Assembly (NCBI GenBank): GCA_029207755.1
Contig: JARCOQ010000003.1
Location: 43,110,144 to 43,174,143, forward strand
Length of the DNA: 64,000 nucleotides
Origin: Chamaea fasciata
Taxonomy: Eukaryota; Chordata; Aves; Passeriformes; Sylviidae
Reading direction: 5' to 3'
Shown here: piece by piece, positions 48,346-63,889 of the stretch
Layout of the letters: the number at the start of each line of letters is the position of its first letter
Numbering within the stretch: position 1 is the first letter of the stretch
Translations under genes and position numbers: made by a program
Notes under the pieces: model-generated
What the model was told of the DNA's origin: nothing
What the model saw: only the letters and a program-made list of their open reading frames with translations
The model's database searches: none

Positions 48346-51300
48346 GTAACTTCCCTATATGGGGTTGTCTACATGGAAAATTTACAGTGGCATAAACAAA
48401 GGTATGAATTCAAACTGATTTAGTTTTGCTGGAATAATTCCTAGTGTGAATTTATTTCTTTGGGGAAAGGAAAGTGGGGTTTTGTGGTGGTTTTTTTTTC
48501 TCTCTTTATTTTTTTTTTTTTCAGTTCAGTCAACTTCAGTGTTTTATAAAAGTTCACCCAAAATGAGAGGTACTGGATGTCAATCAAGCCCCTCATCGCT
48601 TAAAGGCACCAGAGCATTCCTAAATTAAGGAGGACTAAAGTTTGGAGGAGTCAGTTTTTATTAACTAGCAAGCTTAATTGTATGAAGCCAAGTAAGAATG
48701 CATTTAAGGAATATTTATACATAGAAATACTAAGCATATTCATGCTGAAGCAAAATTATTTCTGCTCTCAATGACAAGTTTGGCTTAATTGCTGGTACAG
48801 GATCAGGTGCATGGGATACTTGTGACATGAAGATATAAGAAAATAAGCAATTGCCAGTGGTTCAGTGTGAAGCCCCACTGCTAGACCTGGTGCCAGAACT
48901 GTCTGCCAGGGTCCCCTTAGCAAGCCTGAGTTATGCAGGGAATGGCTGGAGTTCGTAGAGGGGCAAAATGCTCTGAGAGAAGTGTGCTAAGAAGAGCCTA
49001 AGTAAATGCTGATAGTGAGGGGTAGGTTATTATTATACTAATATTATTATACTAATAATTCCATGCCACTCTAGATGTCCTTGTACTTTGGGCCTGCTCT
49101 GCTTTATCCTGATTTCTTCAGGTCAACAGCTCCATGAAGGACTGCAGATCCACCTCCTGGGACTGAAATGCTAGCATTCTTATGTAGGCAAGTCCTGAGG
49201 AGAGTTTCCAAACTATACCTTATTCGAGGATAAAACCTGTTATTTATTGCATCAAGCTAGTTCAGTAACAAATAACAAAACCTTATTTTATCTAGGACCC
49301 GGAACCAATATCAACTAAGGCTCAAGTCCACTCTGAAAATATCTTGTGCTATTTCGATTTTAAAAGTGATCTAAGCAAGGGAAAGGGTTAAAACAGCTTT
49401 GGCCCACAGCCACAATGTGCAGGAATGGAGGAGTGCAGGTTGTGTCTTCTCCCACATAGTGGCAGAATCAAGAGTTTTTTCACACACTTCCTTTCATTTC
49501 TCCCTAAGGAGCAAGCTCCAATGGGTTCTCACCTGCTGTGATTTTATGCACAGCTGAGGTCACAACAAAGAGTAAAATATGAAAATCTGATCTGCTTTGC
49601 TAATGCAAAATAACTTCTTTCTGTATGTAACCTCACACAGGGTTCAGCCACTTAGATATAACAGGCTAAAGATTGCTTTCAGAGGTTTAATTCAATTTTG
49701 GTGAGCTTGCTGTGCACTCCCAGACAATAATGTGGGTTCCTCCCTGCCTTCCCTAAAAGGAATACATGGCAAAGCTCTTCAGGGTGAGCTCTTTGATTTC
49801 AGATGCACTTTTACGCACATCAGTCAGCTCAGTTGCATCCTTCAAATTTGAATCACCTGGGGCTTTGGCTACCTTAGAAACAGTGTATATTGCCACTAAG
49901 CAGGCATCTACATATCAGAGAAACCTAAGGAAGATTCTTCTTCCATAGGCTGCATGCCTTCTCTTAGCAAATGGGCATATACACAAAAGCACGTTTTTCT
50001 AAATGGGATTTCCATTAAAGATAAAATAGTGTGCAATAGTCCACCCATGTTTTATTCTAAACAAATGTTCTAAGGTTTTCGGGCTCTTTTTATACATGGG
50101 TGATCAAAAGCATTTGTTAACTGTGCTGTTAACTTATCACTTGCTGCAGTCAGTGGAGTTATGCATCAAGGAGCGTCTGAAAATCCAAGCTAGAGGCCTG
50201 CCTCTTCAGCCACTCAGTTTTAAACACCCACTGTACAGTCCTTTGCACCTTCTTCTGAAGAATGTGTCATTGCTAGTACAAAATACTGGCTGCACAGACT
50301 AAATTTTTGTTCTGTCTTGTGTTCACTCCTCCACCCCATCTCCACCCTGCATATACTTCTGGTGCCAACAGAAGCTTTTCATTTGGGATACATGGGATTA
50401 AACACAGGATTGTCACCAAGTCCTGCATTACTTTCCAAGAAGTCAGGGTGACAAGGCAGAACTGACTGTAAAGATAGAAAAGTGGTGGTATAAATTGATC
50501 AAAGTGCACTTTCAAAGTGTCATTGCAAATGTCTCCTGATCTTTCTGTTCAAGACCTTATCAGGTTTTACAGACAAATACCTTCCTTTATAGTGTCACTA
50601 CTTTCAAGAATTTAGGATTGACGATTCTCTTCATTGAAATTGTTAGCATCAGTAACAGGCAGTAAAGAATCTGTAAAAAGAAACATGTTGTTCAATTTAA
50701 TTGAGAGTATCTAATGGACAGGGCTATCTATAAAAGGTTTTTTTGCCAAGAAATAAATACTTATCTCCCTACAGCAGTTAACAGTGTGCTAATTCTTTAT
50801 AGGAGGCATTAATCATTCTGTGCTTGTTCCCCCAAACAACTAGAAGAAATTATTTTTAATTGCTCTGCAGCATCTTTACTATATTATTCAATTCAGTTTT
50901 AATACCACACTGTTACTACTACTATTTAGCACTGACATAGCATTTTACATCTTCATAGTGGCCTACAGAATTAACTGATACATTCCAAAACATCCTGCAC
51001 TTGAATTAAATAAGCACACTACTGCAGGTAAATATTTCCTTAGCATAATTTGTGGTGTAATTAAAGATTACACAAACACAGCAGAGATCACATTCCCGTT
51101 CTGTGTCTAGGACCAGGCCCAGGTCCTAGGATATCTCCCTGTTCTCTTTACCTTCAACTGTTGTTTGATGTAACTTTCCCATCACATACACATCAAAGAA
51201 TAGAGCTCTTTTGGGATAAACTATGTGCAGCACCCTTTTAGGAAACTATAAACTGGAGGCATTCTCCAGCCTGGGAAAGGAGATAGTTATTTTTACTCTT

Positions 51301-54300
51301 AAATTCCTTTGAGGGAAAGGCATTTAGATATGAGTGTGACAAAAGCCATACAAGTATATAGAATGAGAGAGAGAAAGAAAAGGAAAGAAGTGATTAATGT
51401 GGCTTGGCTACACTACTGGCTAGAAGATGAAACTGAACCAGGAAACATGAGATTTTGGAGAAAGATTTCTTTCCAACTACAGTCACTTTAAAATTAAAGA
51501 TACCAGTGGCTCTATTGACTGTGATTTCAAGCATCTCTGACAACAGCCAGCTTGGAATGACCCCTCTAAAGCAAATGACTAGAGATAAGCAGTACCAATT
51601 GCTCTTCCCAAGCTGCCTGGTATGCTCAAATCACTCCCAGGCTCTTCTCAGGGCTTGATGGAAGTGGCCTGTCTCCAGGGGAGCCTGTCAGAAATCAGCT
51701 GAATGGTGATGTCTCACTAGTGCACCAGCTGGGAAAGAGCCAGTCCTTGGCAGGAGTCCCTGCACTGTGCCACATCCAGGACCCCAGGGCACCATGTCCT
51801 CTGCCCCCTTGCCCTGCCAAGCTGCAAACACCAAAGGTGCCAAGTCAGGCCCCTCCACAGCTATGGGTGGCAGCAAATGCAAGTCCAGTGCCAGCAGCAC
51901 TGGAAACTCCACAGGACACACAGGCAAATGCAAGAACAGCCAGATAAAGGTAATTTCTTCCTAAGTCTTGATTTGACTCTGGAGCAGATGCACTGGCCAC
52001 TTCCAGTCCTCATGATGAAGCCCAAACAATTCTGAAATTACCAGCAGAATAGTGGGCATGAAGAAAGTGTCTCAAGGCTGGCTTTTCTTTTCGTTGTTTA
52101 AAGAAGACAGAAATGTCTAGAAAATTCAGGCAACAAAATCAGTTGTGTTTCTAGGAAGGTTATGTATTTTTATGAGTTTTTGCAGGGGAGGAAATATCTG
52201 TGAGACTGCATCTAATCAGTAGGTGTATCAAACTGCAGCCTAAAAAAATCCTGAAACAATTTCCACAGTGAGGACATTTCTCCTCAGGAGCTGTTTGTGA
52301 CTCACTGTTCCCGTCAAGCAGGTTAATGTGCCTCTAAATTTCACCTGACAGAAAATGTATCACAGTGTCAGCTGCACTGGGGAATGATGAACACAGCCCG
52401 ACTGTGGTACTGTTGGACATCTTGAGGTTGTTCTCAGCAAGGACAGGTAGAGCAAGGAACCTGCCTCAGCTCCAAAAAAATAAGGGGTCGTGGCCAGCTT
52501 GAGGACATAGGAAGGCAAGTTCAGCCACTTGTAAGAGCCATCATCAATCTCTCTAAAATGAGCCTCCCAGGTTTTTAGAGGGAGGGCATGCTGAGGTGGA
52601 ATCTGTCTGATCTGCTTATAAGCAGAAAACTGACTTAGAAACAGTGTTTGGCCTCTGAACAACTTCTGTTCTTTTGAAATCGCCTTCCACCAGTCCATCA
52701 CACAGAGCAGATGTAGCCTGTGCGGCCACAGGGGGCTTTTGCTCTTCCCTGTGAGTGGCTGTGATGTGCTGAACTGCTGCACTCTCAGAGTGGGGGCCCA
52801 TGTGCCACGAAGGTGTTCATGACTGTTGACCAGGGGAGCTCCAACAGCTTAACCTGCTTTTGGGATCCACCCTTGTAGCTGTCTGCTTCATGGATGTGCC
52901 AATCTACCTGGGTTTAGCTGAAGATACCCCATGGCCATGACAGCCTCATACTGAGGATATCAGTGCTTTAGCCATAGCCGTGATTACTTCAGCTTTTCTA
53001 TTGAAAGAGAAGAAGTTCACACATCTCTTAAATGGAATTAGTGATATACACACCCCAGCCAGAAATTGTCTTTACCTTTCTGGAAATTAGGTTTCCAAGC
53101 CACAAGACTTTTATTTTTGTACAAAATGATGCCATCTCCTGTACTGATAGTCCTAGAGGTGCACTGCACCAGTTACCAAGGAGCTGCAGTCTTGGATCTG
53201 GAATGAACTTGGGTGCAAAGAGGGAAGCATTCCACCTCTTGTCTTCTCTGACTCTCTGGCTGCTGTTATGGTGCATTTTGTTTGAGCTAAGGCTGATGAT
53301 GTTAGCTTCCCCTTTGAAATTTCAATTCCCCTTCACAGCTTGATTTATTCCTCTTGTTTTTTTCAAAATCCTTTTTTTTTTTAATGTCAGAAGAGTGAAA
53401 AAATATGCTAAAGCAATGATAATCAGTTCTCAATTGTCTATCTATATATCTTTATCTATTCACTAATGCCTTTTTTTTGCATAGCTCTTGAAGAAATGTA
53501 TGGTGGATGCAGAGCAATGAATAAATACCTCCAGCCAGACTCTCATTAAAAAAATCACATCTAAGTAAACAGGTTTTCATCTAATGTCAAAGGTCTCAAA
53601 CAGAGCAGATAGTTTGGGCAACCTGTCTGCTCTGCACCTCTTCTTCATCCCTCCTGATGCAACACAGATGTCCAGCAGCACAAAGATCTGCCTGTGAGGC
53701 ACCTCTGCAGATAGAGCAGGGTAACCCACCAGCTTCAGTGAGATTTGTGGTGCATCTATTCCATGAGTAATCTGCAAAATCCTTGAAATCTCTGGTTTTC
53801 TGGGTTACTTCACCATCCCTTCCTTCACACTACGAACAAGGACAAACTCTGTAAGAAAAATTTACTGAAATAATGGTATCCATCTGCTGCTATGAGTCCA
53901 CAAACCCACATTTGCTAGGTTGAGATTCAGCAGTTAGCCAGAGAATATAGCCCTGGATCAACAGACATAGCTGTGGCATTAAATAAAAACACTGTGCAAG
54001 GGCAGTTAATGTGAAATAGACTAGTTTCTCAAAATCCCTGAAGTTCTCCCAGGAAGTCTGAGTGGTTTTTCTGCCTAGACGAATTCCTCCTGATCCTGCA
54101 ACTGCCGTTCTCTCCCCCAGTCAATCAGACAGGATTCAAAATCCACAAAACCAGACAAAAGGTTGCATTCTTTTCAAATGTAATTTTTGATTGGGGTTTG
54201 TTTGTTTGTTTTCTTGTGAAAATCAGAAATGTGTTTGTTGGACAAAAAAGAAGCAACTAGGAAGTAGCCCTCAACAGGTAACCTTTTGTTTCCACAGCTA

Positions 54301-57300
54301 TACTCTCATTAAATTACCAGCTATCACAAGACTGTGGATGAAAGAGCTGGAAACAATGAGATGTGACATCAGTTCATAGCTGGCAGAGAACAGCTGGACA
54401 GCATGGGTGCACATAATTCCTCTGAGGACCCCCACCCCGAGGAGGCTCTGCTCACCATTCACAGGGCTGTGTTACACTCTGGGAATCTGCAGCTCAGAAG
54501 TAAAGGAAAGGAGTTGCTGCAACCTTTGTCACACCCCATGGGTCAAACTAATTTCCACTAATTTCAGTGAGGACACTTCAGAGCAAGAAGATAAACTTTC
54601 TCTTCCCATGGACTACTGCATGCGTGGTAAGTTAGACAGGTTTAGAGACACACTGATCTGTCCAGAAAGGATGGGGAGCATGGAGCAGGCAAGCTCGCTC
54701 ATCTGTCATCCAGGATGGTTTTGTCCTGTTCTAGAGGACTACACTTTTTACGCAGCATAACGTGACAAACCTTTTAAGCCTTGGGGAAAAAAAATTGCTC
54801 CGCTGGTGCCTGGAGCAGGTTTTAGTCCACTGCTAACAAGGCCCTGAGGAAAGGCTGCCTATTTTTATATCCATGTGTCAGGCAGGGGCCTAAACCATCA
54901 CTCCAAGGCAAGCACACCACCAGGGCCACTTCCTTCCTATCCGGATGTGCCACACTCAACCCACTTACAGCCATGGTGCCGACTGCTACTTATAACTGTG
55001 GGGTTTCCCTCTTCCTGCCAGGACAGCTGTGTGTGGCTGCTGAAAGATGCTCATCACAACCAGTTTAAAGCCCACGTTTGTGTAAGGCTTTCACTGTGAC
55101 CACTGAACAAAAGGAATGCAGGGCTATAGAGGAGTCGGAGATGACACACTTCACTGCATCTTTGGTGGCTGTTGACTTGGGTAGATTTAGGTTGCCGTGT
55201 ATTACTTCTCTTTAAAGCCCCTTTCTCACAATTTTGTACTTTTTTGTTTCTTAGGACGTTGGCTTAACCTTCATGGGCATCCCACTGCCCTCCACTCCAT
55301 ATATCCTGTACAACAGTGCCATGGGTTGGAGTCTTCCACAGCAAGTTTGCCTTCAGGCCATCAAAGTGTTAAACCTCTAATGTGCTCACAGACAGGGCTG
55401 TGCCTTTACATCCTTTCCATCTTTGAGGGCAGGCTTGTATTGGGGTCCAAAACCCCTCCCTCAGGTCACTCCAAAGGCCATTAAACTTAGTGGTAGGGCA
55501 TGTTGTAGGCAGTGACCAGATCAGGTGGGCAACAGCTTCATAATTGAAAGGACTTTAAAATTCAGGATCAATAGATCAGATGTGGCAACCCATTAGCAGG
55601 CAACTGATTCTTGACACGTTGCCAGCCCAACCTAGCCCAACCTTCAGAAAGCATCCCTAATTCCCAGGGTGCCAACAAGGATGAGGTGCGTTTGGCATTC
55701 CTGAAATGAATCTCGGGAACATTGTAATGATAAGCACCCAAAGACATTTCAAGTTTGGAGTTTGCGTAATTGAGAGGTCAAAGTCATTCCCAACAATTTG
55801 TCTCCAAAATTTTGACGGAAATGCTCTGCCACATACAAGTCAGATATTTTTGTCGGAAACCATTGTGGTCACCCCTGCTGCTTTACTGAGCACATATTGT
55901 TGCTATTTTTAAGAAAGAGAATCTCACAAAGTTTTTCTCCTAGTCCAAGAATAGGACATTTTGGGGGAAATAGCTTTACTGCAGAGTGGTCTCAATACAA
56001 AAATATAACTATCCCTGCTCAAGGCAGAGGGCTTCCAAATTTGTTAAAAAATAAATGCATTTGACAGCTTTACTGTAACTTATTATGAGTGTGAAGTAAA
56101 GTAGGGGGATTTTTGTGGTTTGACTTGTATTTCTGCACTTATGTATGGTAATTAAATGTTAAAAAAGCCAATTAAAAAAAAAACTTTGGCAAGAGATTAG
56201 TCAAAATATGTACACTTTAATTTTTAGGGGCTTGAGGAGGCATTCCTTTGACATTTGCTTTTATAAAAATTGACTTAAAATATGACACTTCAAAAGCAGC
56301 TGCTTTGTGTGTTCACGAAGTGGTTTCCATATGCAGAGCTCATGTCAGATGTACAAATATGTGTATGACCACATGACCATAACCATTGATAACAGGCTAA
56401 ATAGTTATTTACACAGTACCTTCTCAAGACTGGTGGATCTCTGTTAGTGCCCATTTTATAAGAAATAAGTAGAGATAAAGTACACCAGTCATAAATGCCC
56501 CCACCTCATTCAGTGTGCTAGAGAATGAGCTACCATTGGTGTCATGAAAAAAGAACAAGCGACCTTATACAGCCATCAGGATTTTCTTACCTATTTCTGT
56601 GAATGTGATTGTGTCTAGACCTGGTCACATAACTTTTTAGTATCTCATCTTCCTCATTTGCAGAGCAGGTATAATTGTCTCTCTGAGTGCTGTCCAGTAT
56701 AACAAAGCAAAGTGCACCAGAAGCACAGAAAATCATTCCAGGAAAGTCTTGTTCATTGTTATACATAAAAATTGCCTGATTAGCTAGCGCTGCTGTGAAG
56801 GATAGGAAGGTGAAGTGCTTGGATGGAGTGAGAGCTCATCAAGGTTTTTTTGTTATCACAAAATATTACTTAAAATGAGGTGAAGATTCAGATGCGCTAC
56901 TGTGGGAATGGGTTGTGCTCAGTCTGCTGTGCTTTGTTCCTGTCTTGTAGGCCTCTGCTCTCTTGCTGGGCAGCAGCCCCAACTATGATCCATTCCCACT
57001 CCTGCTAGAAGGCTCTTTGCAGAGACAGTCCCACACCTGCCTTGGGGATTGCTCAGCTGCTGGGCCATAACTGTTCCTCCTGCTAGAAAAAAATGCCGCC
57101 TTTGGGACCAAAACCATCTGCTCTGAGCAAACCCCTGCAGGAAAGCCAGGCAAGCGTGAGGTCTCTTGGGGACTAGGAGTGTTAGTGCAATATACAGTCA
57201 TCACTCGAGACAATTTAGAAATCTGCTCACAGGAGAAGCGATGATAAACACAGTGTTGTATGCTACCTGGTGTTTATCCTAGAGATTTTGAATTTAAAAG

Positions 57301-60300
57301 ATAAATAAACACACAGCCTCTGAGCATCAGTCAGAAAGAAGGTAAAGAGCTGTATCCAGCCAGTACAGAGGTCTGGTTTTGTCAGGGATAAGGAGACCTG
57401 CCTTGCTTGTGCCAATGCATTTATATACTTTGTCGCCCATATCCCTTTGATAGCCTGCAGCTCCCTTCCCCTGCTTGGTAGCCTACTAAATGTCGAGGTA
57501 TTCTTAGTTCATCTCCTTTCATCCCTGACTTTCCCTCTGCTCCAAACCACACATCTGAGCTGTATGCTTTCAAGTTTGCAGTGCTTTCTGGCCACTGAGG
57601 TGGTGGTGCAGATGTCAGGGTGTCTTCCTCCTTCCTTAGAGGCTCATGTGGGAAAGTACAGTGTGAGCTGGGTCCTCTTACAGAAAATGAAATGATAGGC
57701 AGCCAAGTCTTCCTTCTAGAGACTGGGGGAATGTTTTCTGTGGAGCGAGTTTGCCTGTTTCTGCTGGCCATGGACAGATGTATAACTTCGTGTCCCTCTC
57801 TGAGTCCTAGATATGCATGATGCAAAATTGTTAAGTATAATCCCTTCCGGAGGCCCTGAATCTTGAGTCACACATACTGTGATGCTGTTTCTCCCAAAGT
57901 GGCAGAGGCCATGCCAACACCAGGAGGTGGCAGGCTGGTAGTCATGTCCCCCATCCTCACTTCTCCATTGTGTTTAGGACAAGCTGGTATCTGGTGGCAC
58001 ATGCACAGCTTCAGTGAACCAGCAGTGGCTGGCAGTGAAAAATTTACACCTTCACATACAGACTTGTCAGCAAGGTGTTCCTGGTCTGGACTGGTCTGCA
58101 TATGATGGTGTAGAAAAAAACAAGATTTGTGCATTTCAGGAAAAAAATGGTGTATAACTCAACATTTGCCCTAGGATCATGCCTACCAAATTTATATAAA
58201 ATATCAATATTGACATAAAAATCAAATGTCAAATTTTATAAGCACAGTAGAACTTTCCAGTAACCCCATGAATCTCCAGAAATTTGGGTGGAAACAGAAG
58301 AACAGGGGGAGGAAGAAAGAAAAGCGTTCTTTGTAAAATAAAATACAGGCAAACTCATAATTAAAAGAGGAGTATAACCTGAATAACAAATCACAGACAT
58401 TAATACCGAGATGAACACATTTATAAAGAAAATATTAAGCAAACTACATGTAATTGCCTCCAAGCAATTTTAGCACATTTTTTCCTTGCATTAAAGCCTA
58501 GTGGCTTTGATGGAGAATTCTGTGGCAATGCTTGCAAGGCAAGTGTCACAGTACTGGAGGGGGATTTTTTCATTCCATTCTCTGCCGCTCTTCTGTTGAG
58601 CACCAAAGAGGCACATTTTTTCCTAAATTTGTTATTGGTTTGTTGGTTTTGGTGATGGTAGTGCTGTAGGAGCACTGCCTTTTCCAGATGGCATTCTGAA
58701 GGCTCCTTCTCTCCTGGCTGAGCCCTCAAAGATCGCTCAGGAGACAGGAATTGTTACAACCAACTGGAGGGAGCATTTGTCTTACCCAGATACCCATATC
58801 TGGCATATCCATGGACTGCTTAGGAGGGATACAGCACTAATCTGCATCTACCAACTGCCCTGCTTCACATATTCTCTTAAACTCTCTTTGAAAATTGCCA
58901 TAGAAGGAGGCTTCCAGTTCTCTTCAGATTTGCTAGTACCTTTATAACATTTACTTTTATCTTTTGGAAAAGAGTTTCACAGGCCATGAACCTATTCTTT
59001 GGGAAAGCACTTTCTTTTTTTCTTTCTACTCGTCAGTTCATCACTCATGTGAAACCAGATGCTGAACTAGAGGAAAGCAGTTTAAAGCTTGTCCAAACTA
59101 AATCCTTCTTTTAAAACTCACCCTTTCAGGTCTTGTCAGCAGCTCCAGGCATCACCAGAGCATATTGAAAAGCAATTTGTGACATCTGCGTTCTGCAATT
59201 TAAGTCTGGGTCTTGCAATGAACTGCTTAAACTGGAAGAAATAAAAAGGTTAAAAAGACAGCTGCACAGAGCAAGCCCTCCCCAGGGATCAAATATTAGT
59301 TGGTCTCATGGTCCTGGAGGTAGAGAGAGGTTAAGAAACAATTGCAGACATACCACTGACCATGGCTGAGAAAGTCACTCTCCCACTGCAATTCTAACCA
59401 GGCGAGGAAAAAGCTGAATCTCAAGAAACATCAGCACTCCATCTTAGCTGAGCATATTCATCCTTCTTGAGCAACTTCATTGACTTCCTGTGTAAATGAG
59501 CAGATGTTGAGGACCATGTAAGCTCACGGTGGGGGGAAATGACAGCTGAGCACAGAGATCACCCATCTATTGTCTGCAGAAAAACATTCAGGATTTGGCC
59601 CCAAGAGTCATGGAGAAAACAAGAATCAGGAAGCACATCATCTGAGCAATGGTGGGGAGGAGCTCTCTTTCCATTCCCTTTCCTTCTTTTTGCATCAGGT
59701 GTTCTTCCCTAGATCTCCACATCCAGCCCTTTTGGTGGATGGTTAGGACCACACCTCCCACCCACCATCCCTGTTCTCCTGGGTGACACACGCTGCATGG
59801 AGCTGGGCACCTCTCTCCATGACCCCCATCCTGGCCTACACCAGTGCTCCATCCCATCCCTCCCACCCACCCTGGCATCAGCTTGATCCCTGACAACCTG
59901 CCTCAGCAGCATTCCCTCCCTGCTGTGGTGTGGGTCACAGAGGGAATGCTGGGACTCTTTCCCTGCTGTGATGTGTCTGACAGGAAGGAAGTGTTACCTG
60001 ATAGTGAGGTGGTGATGGGAAACTTTAAGGCTTTGATTCCCTACACAGGGGCAAGGGAAATCAGGCACAGGTGATTTTATTCTTTTTCCTGACATTCTGA
60101 CACTGATGAGCAGTTTAAGTAGCTTAAGTGAGTTTTGAAGTGGATTTTACATGCTAAGTTATGATCTTAATGTATAGCATTTAACAAAACTGTTAATTTA
60201 AGTTCTATTGCTGCAATTCTGCACCAAAATGTTCTACATTGTTTGAAATCAAACTCAGCTCTTCTCTCTGGCATAGAGGAACTAGAAAAGAAGGCATGTC

Positions 60301-63300
60301 TTAACCATCCAAGCTAAAAAAAAAGCACTCTCAACACTCATCAAATAAAATACAGAAATTGAATAATTCAGAAGAAAAAAAAATTGATTTTAAAAGCTTG
60401 TCTGTGACAGTTTGATCCCTACTGTGTTACGTGCAACTGTGTTACATGCACAGGTTGCATATAAGCACATGGCAACAAACTGGAACAAACTAAAGGAGGC
60501 TGGATATGGGCTTGGAGCTTTCCTTCTGAGAGGGGAATTTTTATTCCCCCTGCAAAACCTGATTTCATGACAAGTGTGTTAAAATCATCTCATCTTACTA
60601 GCAGGTACAGTCTAGAGATAAAATAGAAGAGCACAGGGTAATGTTAATAAAAGAAACTTTGCTTGCTCCCCAACTGCCCAAAGAGACCAGCAAGAAGATC
60701 CCTGCACAAGGGCCAGCATGGCGTGCAGCACTGCTTCAGATTTCTGCTCTTTCCCAATATAATTTGTTCCACATGCTGTTTACCCACTGATTCTTCCAAA
60801 CCACATCTTGGCCAGAAGGCAGGTGATGACAGGTCATGGAATAAAACAGAAGAATTTTGCAGCTTGTCTTGGCTGTACTGAATATGCCCTCGTGCTTGGA
60901 ACAAATCAAACGTTTTGTGCCATTAACAAACCGTGGCAAGTACAGTGAGCCTTTCCTTCCCTGGTAGGGGCTGGAAAGATGCACCAGTGCTGTAAACAAC
61001 AGCGGGTTATGGGATGACTTCAGTGCATTGACACTCACAGCAGAGAAAACAAGGTATGGGCTGGCTTGTAGGAGCAGATGCATGAGTGTACTTTGCTCTG
61101 GATGGGTGGCAGGGGACGGGGAGACTGTTCTTTAAAACTGGTATGTGTCATGCCTTCCTTTACTGCCTACCTGGCAACTGCCCTTGAAGCAACAATCATC
61201 CGCAAATTCCTTGTCCTACAAGCCAGTAAGGTGTCACTTGCTAAAGATACACTGGGAAGCAGCTCATGAAGTTGATGAGTGTGGCAAGGTTTCATTGTGT
61301 CAAAGCTTCACAGTCAGTAAAAGTAATGCCACCATGAAAATGCATAAATTATAGCTCATGCTGCACAAACCTCATCTTTAATAAATAGACATGAAAAAAA
61401 CCTCCTCTTTTGCAAGTTGTCCTTATTCTTATTCTGCAACATTCAAAGGGAAAGAACCACATGGGTTTGGCTCCATTGGCTCCCTTGGAACGTGAAAGAG
61501 TTATGTGGTTCCTTGGTAATATCTTCACTGCTTCTCCGGGTACCACAGAGGGAAAGCCCAAGACTTCATGTCTGGGATCTGAGCAGTGGAGTGAAAGGCT
61601 AAGAAAAGGGGGAGAAATGTGACATCTGGAGGCTGTGTTGCTCCAGTGTCCATGTTTTGTCCTGGCAGGCACATATCCAGAAAGGCCAGCGCTAGCAACA
61701 GGACTGAGCCTGAGCATGGGCTCAATGGCAGCTGAAAAAATGTGCTGGTATTTGCGTCAGTACATTATTTTTGCTGCTGGACTCCGCTGAATTTATTTGA
61801 CCTGGAAGTCACCGATCATCTCCCCAGCTAGGAAGAGAACAGCAGCACATGCTGAGACCTGTATAAAAATCTAAGCTAGAATGGCCGAGAGAAAGAGAGG
61901 AATCTGTGGAGGTATATTTATGTATCTATGTCAAAAGATCAAGTCTACAAAATCACTGGATAGTTACACCAGTATGATTTGTTTCTGTAGCTAAAGATGA
62001 ATGGAGACAGAGGTGGAAAAATGCCTGTTGTGCTATGCAGTTCATCTAATTTATCTCTATGAAGATGTATGTCCATTTTCTGCAACAGTATTTGGCTAGT
62101 TTTTCAATGTCCCAAGAAATGAAACTTCCCATGAAAAGCTACTTCACAGACCACATTGAAAATGTTCATGGTGTGGTTTTTTTTTGTTTGCTTGTTTGTT
62201 TGTTTTTTTAATTCAGTCAAAAATTTAAGCTTAATAATTTCACTAATACTAATACTAATAGATTCTGAATCTCAATGCCTGAATCCCTCAAAAATCTATA
62301 GATAACCAGACCTTTATCAATATGGTTCTTTCAATTAGTCTTTTCGGTGATAGAATTATTTTGTCCTGCCTGAATTCTACCAGTTTTTCCTGGTAATACA
62401 ATTCGAGGTTCCTTAAACCCCAGCCATAAGCTACACTGTGATTTTCTTTGCCATGACAAGTCAGTGCCTGACTGCCTCTTGGCTGGCAGAAGAGTCTTGA
62501 AGATCTTACATTTCATAGGAGTTAATCAGGATCTACTTTTTGTAAAAATAAAAACAATCCAGCACTACAAAGATGCTAGAATATGGCCATTTATTCATAT
62601 AAGTATTCCACTCAGCTACGTACTTTTGCCCAGATATTTGACATGCACATTTTCGTCCTGACTCAAAAGCTTTGGGTACATTGGAGGCTGTCCAAAGGAG
62701 TGAGCTACCCCAATGCCAAATGCTTTTGTTACCTGCTGCCCAGCCCTAACTTCCAGTCTTCCTCTTCCAGTTTATTTCCACTGTAAGACTTAGCAGTGCA
62801 TTGAAATCCAGACACAGTCAAGCAGAAACCAGCTGTGCCGCTTTTTGGGAAAAATTAATTAAAAATTGTTCCTAACTTAAAACCTGCTAAAATTTCTGCC
62901 TTCTTCAAGATTGTCTCTTTACTAGGTTGTGATTGGCAGTTTGGAGTTGGCATATCAGTATTTCCTTGTATGTGCCAGCATTAAAGGGAAAGTACTTGCT
63001 TCTGCCTCCAAATAAGAGACATTTTCCATATGTGCACTCTCCACTCTGTCCTGTCTAATGACTATACATTAAGATATTATGCAGGAAAGGTTGTAACATT
63101 TTGTAGCATATGTCTTTGCAAGTGAGAAGCGTGTCTCACACCTGCTTTTTGGCTTTGGACTACTATTTCTTGTAACTCTCTTACTGCCTGGCTGGCTTGT
63201 GGTGCCTCAGGTTTCAAGCGGAGAAGCAGAGCAGCAAAGCAGGGCTTCCCCTGCTTGTAGGGGCAACATACACGAAAGCCTTTGATCCCTTCTGTGACAT

Positions 63301-63889
63301 TGTGCTTGTGGGGGGCATCCCTGCAAGAGATAAGGGCCAGCCCCCTCCAAAACAAAGCTGCCAAACCACTTCCAAAGGAGCCTCACAATTATTCGCATGG
63401 AAAGAAAGCTTATGACTTCTTTCCTCACTCAGAATTCAGAGAGCCAGTCTGAAACAGAGACCATGTTCCTTTAAATAGCATAAGCATTGCTGGGGCAGGA
63501 TTACATCTGTCACAGATAAAAATGCTCTATTTATGCCCTATTGTTATCCGTTCACTGGTTTATGGTCCCTGTGTCCTTCAGGGAGTGTTGGAAACTCACA
63601 TGGCACTCCCAAGTGCTACATTTTGCATTCGTATCTCCAGTCCTGTTGACAGATGTGTACAATCACACTCAGCAGTCAGACAACTCCCTCTTGACTCTGT
63701 ATCAGAGGAAGAGCAAGGGGGCAAATTATTTCAGCTGAGGTCAGCATTAACTTAAGCTCAAAATAACTCCCCCCAGATACACCTGCTTCAGACAAAAGCA
63801 TGTAAATAGGAAGTGATCTTCGGTTAATTCCAGCCACTTCCCTATTTCACATTCTATTTGGGGGGTCTGCCATCACACATGTAGACAGC

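Noticed and set aside
51767..51964. Small Ser/Gly/Lys-rich frame followed by AAG|GTAATT
   Set aside because: The peptide is low complexity with a weak donor, no acceptor and no recognisable homologue.
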